Of a DNA stretch of 64,000 bases, positions 44,574 to 55,129 are shown in pieces. Every line of letters begins with the position of its first letter. Position 1 is the stretch's first letter. The stretch is from Galeopsis tetrahit (lineage: Eukaryota; Streptophyta; Magnoliopsida; Lamiales; Lamiaceae). The notes beneath the pieces were generated by a model. That model was not told where the DNA came from and did no database searches. It worked only from the letters and a program-made list of their open reading frames with translations. Where the stretch lies: assembly GCA_963675135.1 (NCBI GenBank), contig OY776130.1, positions 23,242,001 to 23,306,000 on the forward strand, read 5' to 3'. A program made the position numbers and the translations under genes.

Positions 44574-44585
44574 TGGTATCAGAGC
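44574..44585 (+). other. Element C primer binding site (initiator tRNA-Met)
   Basis: TGGTATCAGAGC, two bases after the LTR end. Leader 44586-44710. Confidence 0.94.
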
Positions 44586-44710
44586 AGGGGTTCAAAGACC
44601 ACTGCTTCTGAAAATCCATCTTGATTTTCAAAATCACATATTTAGTGTGGTCACTGAACTGATCTATCTGAAATCATTGATATCCATTATCTAACCCTTT
44701 TCTTGAAGAA

Positions 44711-47230
44711 ATGGCAAGAGGTAACAACAACAACCAGAACCAGCAACAAAATCCTGATCAGAACATCAATGTTGCTGTTCCACCTCCTGCTGTTCAAGGA
44801 TTTGACAATATGGCCACAAATCCAGTCAATCGCATATCTCATCACAAATTGCCCATGTTCTCAATAGACAACTATGACTTCTGGAAAATCAGAATGAGGA
44901 CTCATCTTGCATCTCTTCACACTGACATGTTGAGAGTGATCACAAGAGGTCCTTTTGTGTTCACCCTAGTCAATCCCAGAATCACAGAGGCCCAAAGGGC
45001 AGACACAAGAGATGTGCTCCCCAAAGATGAAGATGATTTCACCTCTGAAGAAAAGAGGAAAGATAATTTGAATTATCTTGCCATGCACACTCTTTACCAA
45101 ACAATTCCAGATGCAATCATGGGAAGAGTCTACCACTGCACAACTGCCAAAGAAACATGGGATACTTTTGCAGAAATGTGTGAGGGTACTGAAAAGATAA
45201 AAGAGAACAAGCTCCAAGTGGCTGGGCAGAAGTTTGAACAATTCACAATGGAGTCTGAGGAATCCATTGACAAATTTGTTGGTAGATTCACTGATGTGAT
45301 GAATGAGATCAATTCATTGGGCAAGGTGTACTCCAAGAGAGAAGTTGGTTTGAAGATCTTGAGAAGTCTCACTCAAAAGTGGGATGTCTATGCTGTTATG
45401 ATGCAAAACACCAAGGATCTCTCCACCATGCCCATGCAACAAATCTTCTCTGAACTCAAAGCTTATGAGTTCGATCTCAACATAAGAAAGTCTGTTGAAG
45501 AACCTTCAATTCCCACAAAAGGGGTGGCATTCAAAGCCAAAACTGCTGAACCAGAAATGCAGTCCACTCCTAGATCATCAAAGTCAGTCTCCAAGACTGA
45601 AATGAAGGAGGAACTAGCCTTAATGGCTAGGAGGTTTGACAAGTTAAATTCAAGGTTTGGTAGATACAAGAAATTCTACCAGGACAACAAATTCAGGAGA
45701 AGGTACAACTCTCCTGAAGCTCAGGCTGAGGTCAAAAAGCCTGAAGAGAAAAGATCAGAGGACAAGTACTCTGATAGGAGAAGGTCCAGTAGAGCTGAAC
45801 CTTCATCATCAAGAAGAAGAGATGAACCCAAGAAGGATGATGATGAAGACTTATGTTATAATTGCAAGAAGAAAGGGCACTTCCAGTATGACTGCCCTGA
45901 ATTGAGCTCTAAGGAAAGAAGAGAAAGGCAAGCAAAGAGAGACAGAAAATTCACCAATAGAAAAGCCATGATGGCTGGTGAAGAATCTGAAAGTGCTGAA
46001 AGCTTCAAGTCTTCTGATGGACTGTTCTCTAATAGTGATGATGATGATGACATATGCAACATGGCTATTGAGGATGATGAGGTATCCTCTACTTCTAGCT
46101 CACCATCATTCATTTCACAAAACACTACTGAAGTCAACCTGAAACTTTCTCTTGGAAAGTTGATGGAAGATTTCACTATGTTACAAGAATTTCATGATAA
46201 TTGTGTGAGAGAGAATGAAAGATTAGCAATTGAGCTTGCTAAAAACTCTGAAATAGTTGTTGATGTCAAGTCTACTGAGCTGTATCAACAAGTCTTGAGA
46301 GAGCTTGAGGAAGCAAATCTCAGGATAGTTGATCAACAAAAGGAGATTGATGATCAACTTCTATCTCAGAAGAGAAAAGATTTTGAACTGAAAATTCTGC
46401 AAGCTAAATTTGAAAACCTCTCACATGAATATGACATTCTTAAATCAAGTGAAGAGAGCCTGAAATTAAATATGTCTGCTCTGAGAAGATCCACTAAAGC
46501 AATAGAGCAAATTCAGAGTTACCAAAGACCTATGGCTCAAAGAAGTGGATTAGGATTTGATCCATTTGAATCTTCACCTTGTCTTAGTGTTGCTTCTACA
46601 AGTAACACTAAGAGAATCTTTGTTAAGTCAGTGGCACAACAAGCTGAAAATGAAATAATTTAGCCACTGAACAAAGGAAAGGGAAAAATGGATGATTTGC
46701 CTACTCAAGTGCTTCAGGAGACTAGGCCAAAACCTAAGGAAATGGCCAAAGATCCTGAACACAAGAGGAATGTTGGTCAGCAGAGTAGACCCAATGGAAG
46801 GGCAACTCTCCTGAACAATGTTCAGAGGAGTTATCCAATGTATAATCACCCTAGGCCAACTCTACTGAGAAAGCCTCAGCTGAATAGACGTAAGGACAAC
46901 TATCCTCAAAGGCAAAATAAAATGAGACAACCAAAACCCTATATGCCAAAGGGTAATGGTAATAAAAATGCATTACCTCAAAGATTTCCTCAAGTAGCAC
47001 AAAGAACTCATAAGTTCAGGAGATTTGACAACTCTCCTGAAACTTACAGAGTTAACAATTTCACACATACTTTCCCAAAGGCATTTAAGGGAAAGACAGT
47101 GTATGTAGATGCTAGAGGAAAACAACTTAGCCACCTTGAATCAATCAGGGTTATCAGACAAGTTTGGGTTCCTAAAGGTACAGCTAACCTCTCAGGACCC
47201 AAAACTCAAAGAGTACCTAAACCTATCTAA
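44711..47230 (+). pseudogene. gag: Element C gag, one nonsense codon
   Basis: ATG at 44711 (MARGNNNNQNQQQN); the frame is open to 46660, has TAG at 46661-46663 (Asn in B), then stays open to TAA at 47228-47230. It carries the UBN2-type region, zinc knuckle CYNCKKKGHFQYDC near 45860, an acidic Ser-rich linker, a long coiled coil (about 46140-46480) and a basic tail ending VPKPI. It is the best preserved Gag in the window. The stop removes only the basic tail and, with it, access to pol. Confidence 0.92.
47228..47230 (+). promoter_or_regulatory. In-frame TAA between gag and pol of element C
   Basis: ATC TAA TTG CAG GTA CCA, same frame on both sides, as in B and D. Confidence 0.6.
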
Positions 47231-50200
47231 TTGCAGGTACCAGTGGGCCACAAGAAAAGGAGCATGAGTAAAAAGTCAGCATGGTACCTTGACAGTGGAT
47301 GTTCAAGGCACATGACTGGAAACAAGGAACTCCTCACTGATTTTATTGAAAAAGAAGGCCCAAATGTCACATTTGGAGACAGCTCACAAGCAACAACAAA
47401 AGGTTATGGTACTTTGATGATTGGTAACATCAAAGTATCCAATGTGTCTTATGTGACTGGTCTCAAATATAATCTCCTAAGTATCAGTCAATTCTGTGAT
47501 AAAGATTTCAATGTTGAGTTCTCAAGTGGAAAATGCTTAATCAAAGATAAGACTCAACAAACTCTACTGACTGGAACTAGGAAAGGAAATGTGTATTTTG
47601 CAGACTGGGACAAGTCTACTGATGATGCATGTTTCATTGCTAAGAGTTCTAGTGAACAAAGTTGGTTATGGCATAAGAGATTAAACCACTTGAACTTCAA
47701 AACAATGAACAAGATTGCTAGAAATGCATTAGTTAAAGGACTACCTAATGAGGTTTTCATTAAAGAGCATGTTTGCAAACCATGTCAAGAAGGAAAACAG
47801 ATTAAAGCCTTATTTAAAGGAAAACCAGTCATCTCTACTGAAAGGGTACTTGAGCTTTTACATATGGACTTATTTGGACCAATTACCCCTGCAAGCATTA
47901 ATGGTAGAAAATACACATTGGTGGTAGTAGATGACTTCTCTAGGTTCACATGGGTAGTATTTCTCCTTAATAAAAAGGAAACTCAAGTCAAACTGCCTGA
48001 ACTTTTAAAGAGATTGTCAAAGGAGAAAAGCCTTAGCATTATCAAGATAAGATCTGATAAAGGCACTGAGTTCATAAATTCATACATCAATGAGTATTGC
48101 ACATCAAATGGAATAGCTCATGAAACCTCAGCAGCTAGAACTCCTCAACAAAATGGAGTTGCAGAGAGGAGAAATAGAACTTTAAAAGAAGCTGCTAGAA
48201 CCTTAATTGCTGATTCAAACCTACCTAAGAGGTTTTGGGCTGAAGCTATAAACACTACATGTCATACTCAAAATAGATGTTTGATTACTAAGGGGCAAGG
48301 CAAAACCCCCTATGAACTCTGGAAAGGAAGAATGCCTAAAGTGCCATACTTTCACATCTTTGGTTGTAAGTGTTTCATTCACAATAATGGGAAAGAACAG
48401 TTGAAAGCCTTTGATAGCAAAGCTGATGAGGGAGTATTCCTTGGATATTCTCAAATCAGTAGAGCTTTTAGAGTCTACAACAAGAAAACCCTTATTGTGG
48501 AGGAAACACCTCATGTTGTGTTTGATGAATCTACTCATGAGTTCAGAAACAAGGACTTAGAGACAGAAGAAATCACACAAAGGACAACCAGACTGAGCCT
48601 AAAAGACAAAGACACTGAATTCATAGATGATGTCCAAGCAAACTTACCTAAAAAATCTACACTGGACAACAATCCTGAAGGCAACCTTCCTGAGGCAAAT
48701 CCCACTAAAGAAATTGGTGAACTGAAAGATCCAATCCCAGTTCACATCCAGGTAACAACTACCAATGAAGAAGCAGTCCCTGCTGAGGTAGTTAATGGGT
48801 CAAATAATCAAGGGGGAACTCAAAATGTTGAAAATGCCAATGTCCCTGACATTGAAGACAACACCCCTAATTATGATCCTGAATTAGATCATGCATTCAA
48901 TTATCCTGAATTCTATGATCAAAATGACTCAACTTCAGTAGAGGACAACTCTACTGAAGAGATCAGAAAAAGAAGGACTTAGTTGTCTGACCATCCTACT
49001 GATCTAATACTTGGTGACCCAAGTATAGGAGTCAAAACTAGAAGGTTTCATGGTGAAAGTGCTCTATTTTGTTGTTTCTTGTTAGAACAAGAACCAAGTG
49101 ATATTGAGGAAGCACTTCAAGATGCCAATTGGATCACAGCCATGCAGGAAGAACTAAACCAATTCACCAGAAATGAAGTATGGGAGCTGGTGGATAGACC
49201 TTCACATCAAGATGTTATTGGAACCAAGTGGGTGTTCAAGAACAAGAAGAATGAGAATGATGTGATTGTCAGAAACAAAGCAAGACTAGTGGCAAAGGGT
49301 TATTGCCAACATGAAGGCATTGACTATGATGAGACATTTGCACTTGTGGCAAGGCTAGAAGCAATAAGGCTCTTTTTAGCCTATGCAGCCCACAAGAGGT
49401 TCAAAGTATACCAAATGGATGTCAAGAGTGCCTTTTTGAATGGAGTCTTGAAAGAAGAAGTCTATGTGGAGCAACCACCTGGTTTTGAGGTTGGAAATCA
49501 AGTTTACAGACTGAAGAAAGCTCTATATGGACTCAAGCAAGCCCCTAGGGCTTGGTATGATACACTGTCACAATTCCTCTTAGATCATGGATTCATCAAG
49601 GGAACTGTGGACAGAACACTCTTCAGAATCACTGAAGGAGAGGACATCTTGCTTGTCCAAATTTATGTGGATGACATAATCTTTGGATCCCCCAATGAGA
49701 AGTTGTGTGAGAAGTTCTCAAAGCTCATGCAAAGCAAGTTTGAGATGTCCATGATGGGGTTGATGAACTTCTTTTTGGGACTTCAAGTCAAACAATCTAA
49801 AGAAGGGATTTTCATCAACCAAGCTAAGTACACCAGAGAAATGATCAAAAAGTTTGGGTGTGCAACTAGCAAGCCAGTAAGGATCCCAATGAACACAAAT
49901 TGGAAGATGGATCCTGATGAGAGTGGTTTTCCAACCAACTCTACTGAGTATGGAGGAATCATTGGTTCACTCCTCTATCTCCCTGCCAGCAGGCCTGACA
50001 TCACCTTTGCAGTAGGTGTTTGTGCAAGGTTTCAAGCCAATCCTAAGAAAAGCCATCTTGAGGCTGCAAAGAGGATCTTGACGTATCTCAACGGCACTAA
50101 AAATCTAGGCCTTAGGTACCCTGATGATGACAACATTGAGTTAACTGGCTACTCAGATGCTGATTATGGAGGATGTAGAATTGACAAAAAGTCCACTTTA

Positions 50201-50621
50201 GGGACTTGTCAATTCTTGGGCAACAAACTCATATCTTGGTTCTCCAAAAAGCAGAACACAGTGGCTACTTCCACCACTGAAGCTGAATATGTTGCAGCTG
50301 GAAGTTGTTGTGCTCAAATTCTTTGGTTGAGACAACAACTGAGAGACTACAATGTCAACTCTACTGAAGTGCCTATATTCTGTGACAACAATAGTGCAAT
50401 TGCAATATCACAGAATCTCATGTTTTGCACACTAGATGCAAACATGTGGACATCAAGCATCACTTCATTAGAGATCATGTGTAGAAGAAGGACATAAATT
50501 TGGTCAAGATCCACACAGATAATCAAAAGGCTGATATATTGACAAAGCCACTTGCAGAGGCAAGATTTCTAGAGTTATCAGCAGAGTTGGGATTACTTGA
50601 TCCAGGGAAGTTGGACAAGTA
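47231..50621 (+). pseudogene. pol: Element C pol, one nonsense codon and a 2-bp frameshift
   Basis: Protease WYLDSGCSRHMTG, integrase LLHMDLFGP, IRSDKGTEF and PQQNGVAERRNR, RT MDVKSAFLNG and YVDDIIFG, RNase H GYSDADYGG and STTEAEYVAAG. TAG replaces Trp at 48980-48982 in the integrase-RT linker. A net 2-bp insertion near 50415-50430 shifts the frame in the RNase H C-terminus, and similarity continues in another frame to 50621. DETFALVARL has Leu where relatives have Pro. Confidence 0.93.
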
Positions 50622-50702
50622 AATCCATTGAAGTTAATGGGTGTAAGGGGAATTAAAATGGTTTTCAGCAGACTTGGTCAAGTCTACTGAAATTCAGAAG
50701 AG

Positions 50703-52307
50703 ATGACCTTGCTAAGGAATAACCACAACAGGAATGTGAAAACCTTGAGATCAGTGGTTAAGCAAGCACTTGGAAGAAAGACAGCCCTGCAGAGGAAAAG
50801 AGCTGAAGAACAAAGGCTAGCAATGGTGAAAGCAGCCTCAGAAAAATTTTCCCAAGAAGTATTGGCCAACATTGCTGACGGTGCAGTGGCCAACCTCACT
50901 GAGCTTCTTAAAGCCCAACTTGATGCATCTATTAAAGCAACCATGGAGGAGGTTGTCCAACAAAAGATGAAGCCTGTTCTAGCCTTCCTTAGCTTGAGCA
51001 GTGACAGAATGCAAAATATACATGATGAGAATGTGTATTTGTTGGAGGAGATGAAGTCCATAACCCAAGCCCAGTCCTTGATGGAATCTACAATGAGTGA
51101 GCTCAAACCTCAGTGTTTTGATGCTGCCAAAAAGGGGGAAAGGGAAAGAGTAAGGGCAAAAGGTGCCTTGGTGATTGGAAGTCCAGCAAAGGGAAAAGAC
51201 AAAGTTGCTGAAGCAAAAGGAAAAGAGCCAGCAGTGCTGAACTTGGAAGATTTGGATGAAGAAGAGCAACTAGCTATTGCTTTGAAAAATTCAATGGCCT
51301 CAGCTCAAGAGGAAAGAGTTAGGCTACAGCAAAGACCAGGAGGTGAAATGTCTGGTTTGGACAAGGATGCTGAAGGTGTCCAAACTAGAGGAAAGATCAA
51401 GAAGGCCAAGGAAAACAAAAGAAAGGCTGAAACATTTACTGATTTTCCCAACAGCCTTGATATGCCCCCTGAGTTCAGAATTGATGATGATGAGCCTATC
51501 TCCAAAAAGGCAAAGAGTGCTGAGAAGGACAAAACTGCTGAAGTGTCCAAGATTGCTGAAAAAGACAAGTCTTCTGAAACTGACAAAAGTGCTGAAGGTC
51601 TCAAGTCTTTTGAAATTGAAGATGTTGAAGAATTGTTTGCTGAAGGATTTGGACCTGAGCCCAAAAAGAAGACAACTGTCTTAGCTCTTTATCCATCAAA
51701 GTTGTTTCATGAAGGGTATGGCAAAGACCCTGAAACTCAATAGAAACTGGCCATGATGAGGGCCCAAGAGAAAATGGACTTGATGGATGAGGCAAATAGA
51801 GCAAGAGACAAAAGAAGAGCAGATTTTCAAAAGCCCAGAAGAAAGAGAGCAACTTACAACAAGCTAAAGCCACAGCTTTTGATCCCCATGGACACCAAAT
51901 ATCCTCACTTGGATAAATGGGTGCCAATTCAGCTGAATGACTCATGGGAGGAAATCAAAAGGGAGTTTGTCTATGACTTCTATGTCATTGACAGATTGAA
52001 TGAAAGAGATGCCAACTCCACTTTTGTTGAGTTCATGATAGAGTATCACAGAGAACTTTATCAACAACTACTTGTAGCTGCTGATATTGCAAGATTTGAA
52101 CTCACTGCCCCCAAGCCAATCATATATATGCCTCCAAAGCTTGATGGATGGATTGACCAGTCAAAAATTCTGAAGGAGTTTCTGGAAATCCTCAAGCTAA
52201 ACAAGATGGTTCTTGGACCCAAGGGAACAAACCAAGAGGCCATGGAGCTGAAAAGAAGAGTGTGGGCACAATATGGGATGGTGCCACCTTCTGAAGATGA
52301 TCTCTAA
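50703..52307 (+). pseudogene. Element C ORF3, C-terminal half only, one nonsense codon
   Basis: The pol-ORF3 spacer and the ORF3 N-terminal domain are gone. Similarity to B and D ORF3 starts at LLRNNHNRNVKTL just after a deletion junction near 50704, so the ATG at 50703 is incidental. It retains the coiled coil, AKKGERERV with the PPT-like tract (51126-51141), the EEEQLAIAL segment that D lacks, and the C-terminal domain (KRATYNKLKPQLL). A TAG replaces Gln at 51741-51743. Confidence 0.85.
51126..51141 (+). other. PPT-like tract inside element C ORF3
   Basis: GCCAAAAAGGGGGAAA. Unlike the true PPT of C (AAAAAGGGAGAAAT), it keeps five G in a row. Confidence 0.6.
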
Positions 52308-52811
52308 AAATGGCTAAGTCTTCTGACCTTTTTGTGATAACATTGATGAAAACTTATCTTGACTAAAGATATGTTTTTAATTGGTCATCTATGCTGAAGT
52401 TTTGGTCAAGAATGCTGATGTGGAGTGTTGTGATAATCTGTTTGCTCTGATATGGTTTGGTGCTCTGATACTTGAAGATCTAGATACTATTAAGTGTTTA
52501 GTATATGCTCTGATATCTAGTAATGAAATGCTCTGATGTATTATTGATTCATTCTCTGATATGTTAACTTCAACTATCAACATGCTTGTAATGAATTTCA
52601 AATGAATGATAGTTGAACACATTTTGAATCAAGAAAGCATTCGTACAAAAATCTCTCTATGCCTATCTTTGAAACCTATTTGCAATATGAACAGTGAGTA
52701 CACTAACACATTGCTTTTCTGGAAAATTGACCCTAGTCATGTCTTCTGAAGATTAATGTAATAGGTGTAGCCAAGTCACTTTTGCATAAAATGTATAGGT
52801 TTTGGCATCAT
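52308..52811 (+). other. Element C 3' noncoding region with TGCTCTGAT array
   Basis: Exact TGCTCTGAT copies start at 52443, 52461, 52506 and 52529, with a variant (TCTCTGAT) at 52553. These are the sense-strand form of the arrays in B and D. Confidence 0.85.
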
Positions 52812-52812
52812 C

Positions 52813-52826
52813 AAAAAGGGAGAAAT
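52813..52826 (+). other. Element C polypurine tract
   Basis: AAAAAGGGAGAAAT, directly before the 3' LTR at 52827; one G is replaced by A compared with A, B and D. Confidence 0.9.
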
Positions 52827-52961
52827 TGTTGGGAATAAAATGAGATACGTTTTGATTCAATACCAAAATCCCCTGAGACATGCCTAAGTCAAGATAATTA
52901 TGTTCTAAGAATGTTAGAACATATAGAATAAGGCTAGATGAGGAGCTGATATGTTAGGCAG
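52827..52961 (+). repeat. Element C 3' LTR, first 135 bp, interrupted by element D
   Basis: Matches 42947-43081 with seven differences, then breaks at GGCAG where the D LTR starts. In the 5' LTR the sequence continues CTCTTAGTTG; that continuation should be found right of element D. Confidence 0.92.
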
Positions 52962-54606
52962 TGTTGGTCCTGAAAGGAGTAGATAACAAGTGTATGGGGG
53001 GGGGGAATACACTTGTATGCAAATTCTTTTCTAACTTGATCAAACCAGAGTTCAGCAAGGTTGTCTTGGACAACTCTGCTGAAGATGATTAACTCTTCTA
53101 AGATAATCAAACTACTAAGTACTATTGAGTACTTAGTTGAACAACTATCTAGGGGAGTTATATGTGCGGAATAGTGGTTGGCCCTTTTAGTTTAGACTTC
53201 TTTAGTTTCTGAAATCACTTAGTTAATTCAATACAGTCCAGTTTCAGGGAACTTGTCCAAATCAGTTTTGCACAGTCTTTGAATGTATATCCTTTGAAAG
53301 ATCAGTTTTGTGTGTAGTGTTGAATATATGAAAGTGTTTGAAATGTAAATCAACACAGGAGTTTATAGTGGTTCAGAGACTCAAGCTCCTACATCCACTT
53401 TCCCTGATTTAACAGGATAATTCCTTCACTCTTGGAATTAAATTGTTTTATAGTGCCAAGGTGCACTTGATCAATAACACCACTCCTTGGTGAATTGATC
53501 CCTAGGATGTCTAGAGTCCTAGTACCCTCTTCTCAACTCAGAACTGAACTGTTCTTCTCTCAACAGTCAGCTCCTACCACTTCTACTACTACAACCTTCT
53601 CACTTTCACTCTTGAAAGATATGAGGATTGAAGTAAGGTTCCAACTAATGAGATATCCTTTACAATGAAGATCAGTGTATAAGGATAGGATATCTCTCTA
53701 AGCTTGTGTATGGATATACAATGTAGTTCAGCTTAGATGAAGTGTTTGAAGACTAAGATAGTCTTTTACAGCTTTGAAAGCATTCTAGCTTGTAAGAACT
53801 TGAGGTTAGTTGGATTGTGTTGAGATGCTTTCAAATGGTCTTCACACTTCTGTATTTATAGACAAATGAAGGATTTGCCCGTTGGAGAGGCAGCCCCAAA
53901 TGTCCATAAATGTCTTCTTTCAGTTCTTTAACTTAGAAGACAGAATCTTAATAGTGACATGTCCTCATTTGGGAAGTAAACGGTTGTTAAGACTTTGTCT
54001 TCATTCTGCAGCACTCTTCCCAATGTCTGACTTTCAGATTCTCTTGTTAGGATTTGGACATGGCTTCTGAAGGTTGTTCCATTGATAGGACAACATTCCT
54101 CATCATTTGGACAACTCTTCTTATCACTATCAGCAGTCTTGCTTATCAGCAAGGTTGGCTTGCTCTTCTTCAGATGACTTGGCTCATACCCTTTGCTTCA
54201 CTTCAAGTTGATCTTAGCATGTTGATTTGTAGTTCTTTAAGGTTTGGTTGTCTCTATTTCTTCAGCATAGTTGACCTCAAGCTTTCAGAGCACTTGATCT
54301 TGATTTCTTGTACTGAGACAACTCATCTGGACAACTCTCCTGATCAGTATAGTTGGTTTTGCAAAAGACTTAGTGTTGTATCCAGAGTTTGAGCCTTGAG
54401 GGGACTTGTTCTTGATTAACTTCAAAGCATATGTTCCCCCTCAACTTGTGCATCTAATCATCTAAGAGCTACCTAACATATTAGCTCCTCATCTAGCCTT
54501 TATACTATATGTTCTAACATTTTTTAGAACATACTCAATCTTGACTTAGGCATGTCTCAGGGGGTTTTGGTATACAATCAAAACATATCTCATTTTATTC
54601 CCAACA
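52962..54606 (-). repeat. Element D 3' LTR, 1,645 bp, with TATA box
   Basis: TGTTGG...CCCAACA. TATAAATA at 53853-53860 (minus). Contains a G-run of 10 near 52996, GGACAACTCTCCTGA at about 54329, and the inverted pair TTCTAA...TTAGAA near 54513-54530. Confidence 0.94.
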
Positions 54607-54620
54607 ATTTCCCCCTTTTT
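54607..54620 (-). other. Element D polypurine tract
   Basis: Sense AAAAAGGGGGAAAT against the LTR start. Confidence 0.9.
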
Positions 54621-55129
54621 GATGATGCCAAAACCTATACAACTTGTGCAAAAGTGACTTAGCTACACCTATTACATTTATCTTCAGAAGACATGACTAG
54701 GGTCAATTATCTTGAAAAGCAATGTGTTAGTGTACTCACTATTCATGTTGCACATAGGTTTCATAGATAGGCATAGAGAGATGAGTGTTTCTCGATTCAA
54801 AGTAAATTCAACTATCATTCATTAGACAATCATTACAAGCATGTTGATAGTTGAAATTAACATATCAGAGCATGAATCATTAACACTAAATACAACAGAG
54901 CATTTCACTATACAAAATATTTCTAGAAATTTAGAATCAGAGCAAATACTAACGACACTTAGCAGTATTTGGATCAGAGCAAAACATCAGATATCAGAGA
55001 ATCATGCTTATATCAGAGCAATCCAAAGCATATCAGAGCAAACAGATTTTCACAGCACACCACATCAGCACTCTTGACCATATTTCAGCATAGTTGATCA
55101 ATCAAGATAGGTCAGAAAACTTAGCCATT
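54621..55129 (-). other. Element D 3' noncoding region with TGCTCTGAT array
   Basis: Plus-strand ATCAGAGCA copies start at 54864, 54936, 54973, 55012 and 55032, with variants (ACAGAGCA near 54895, TATCAGAGA near 54991). Confidence 0.85.

Larger units (their letters stand above)
42947..52961 (+). mobile_element. Element C: Sirevirus with most of ORF3 deleted, 3' LTR interrupted by element D
   Basis: 5' LTR 42947-44571, PBS, gag, pol, a truncated ORF3, PPT and the first 135 bp of the 3' LTR (52827-52961), where element D begins. The visible LTR parts differ at 7 of 135 positions, so C looks older than B, in line with D nesting in it. The left flank is GGAAC (42942-42946). A deletion of about 3.8 kb relative to B removed the pol-ORF3 spacer and the first half of ORF3. 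Confidence 0.93.
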
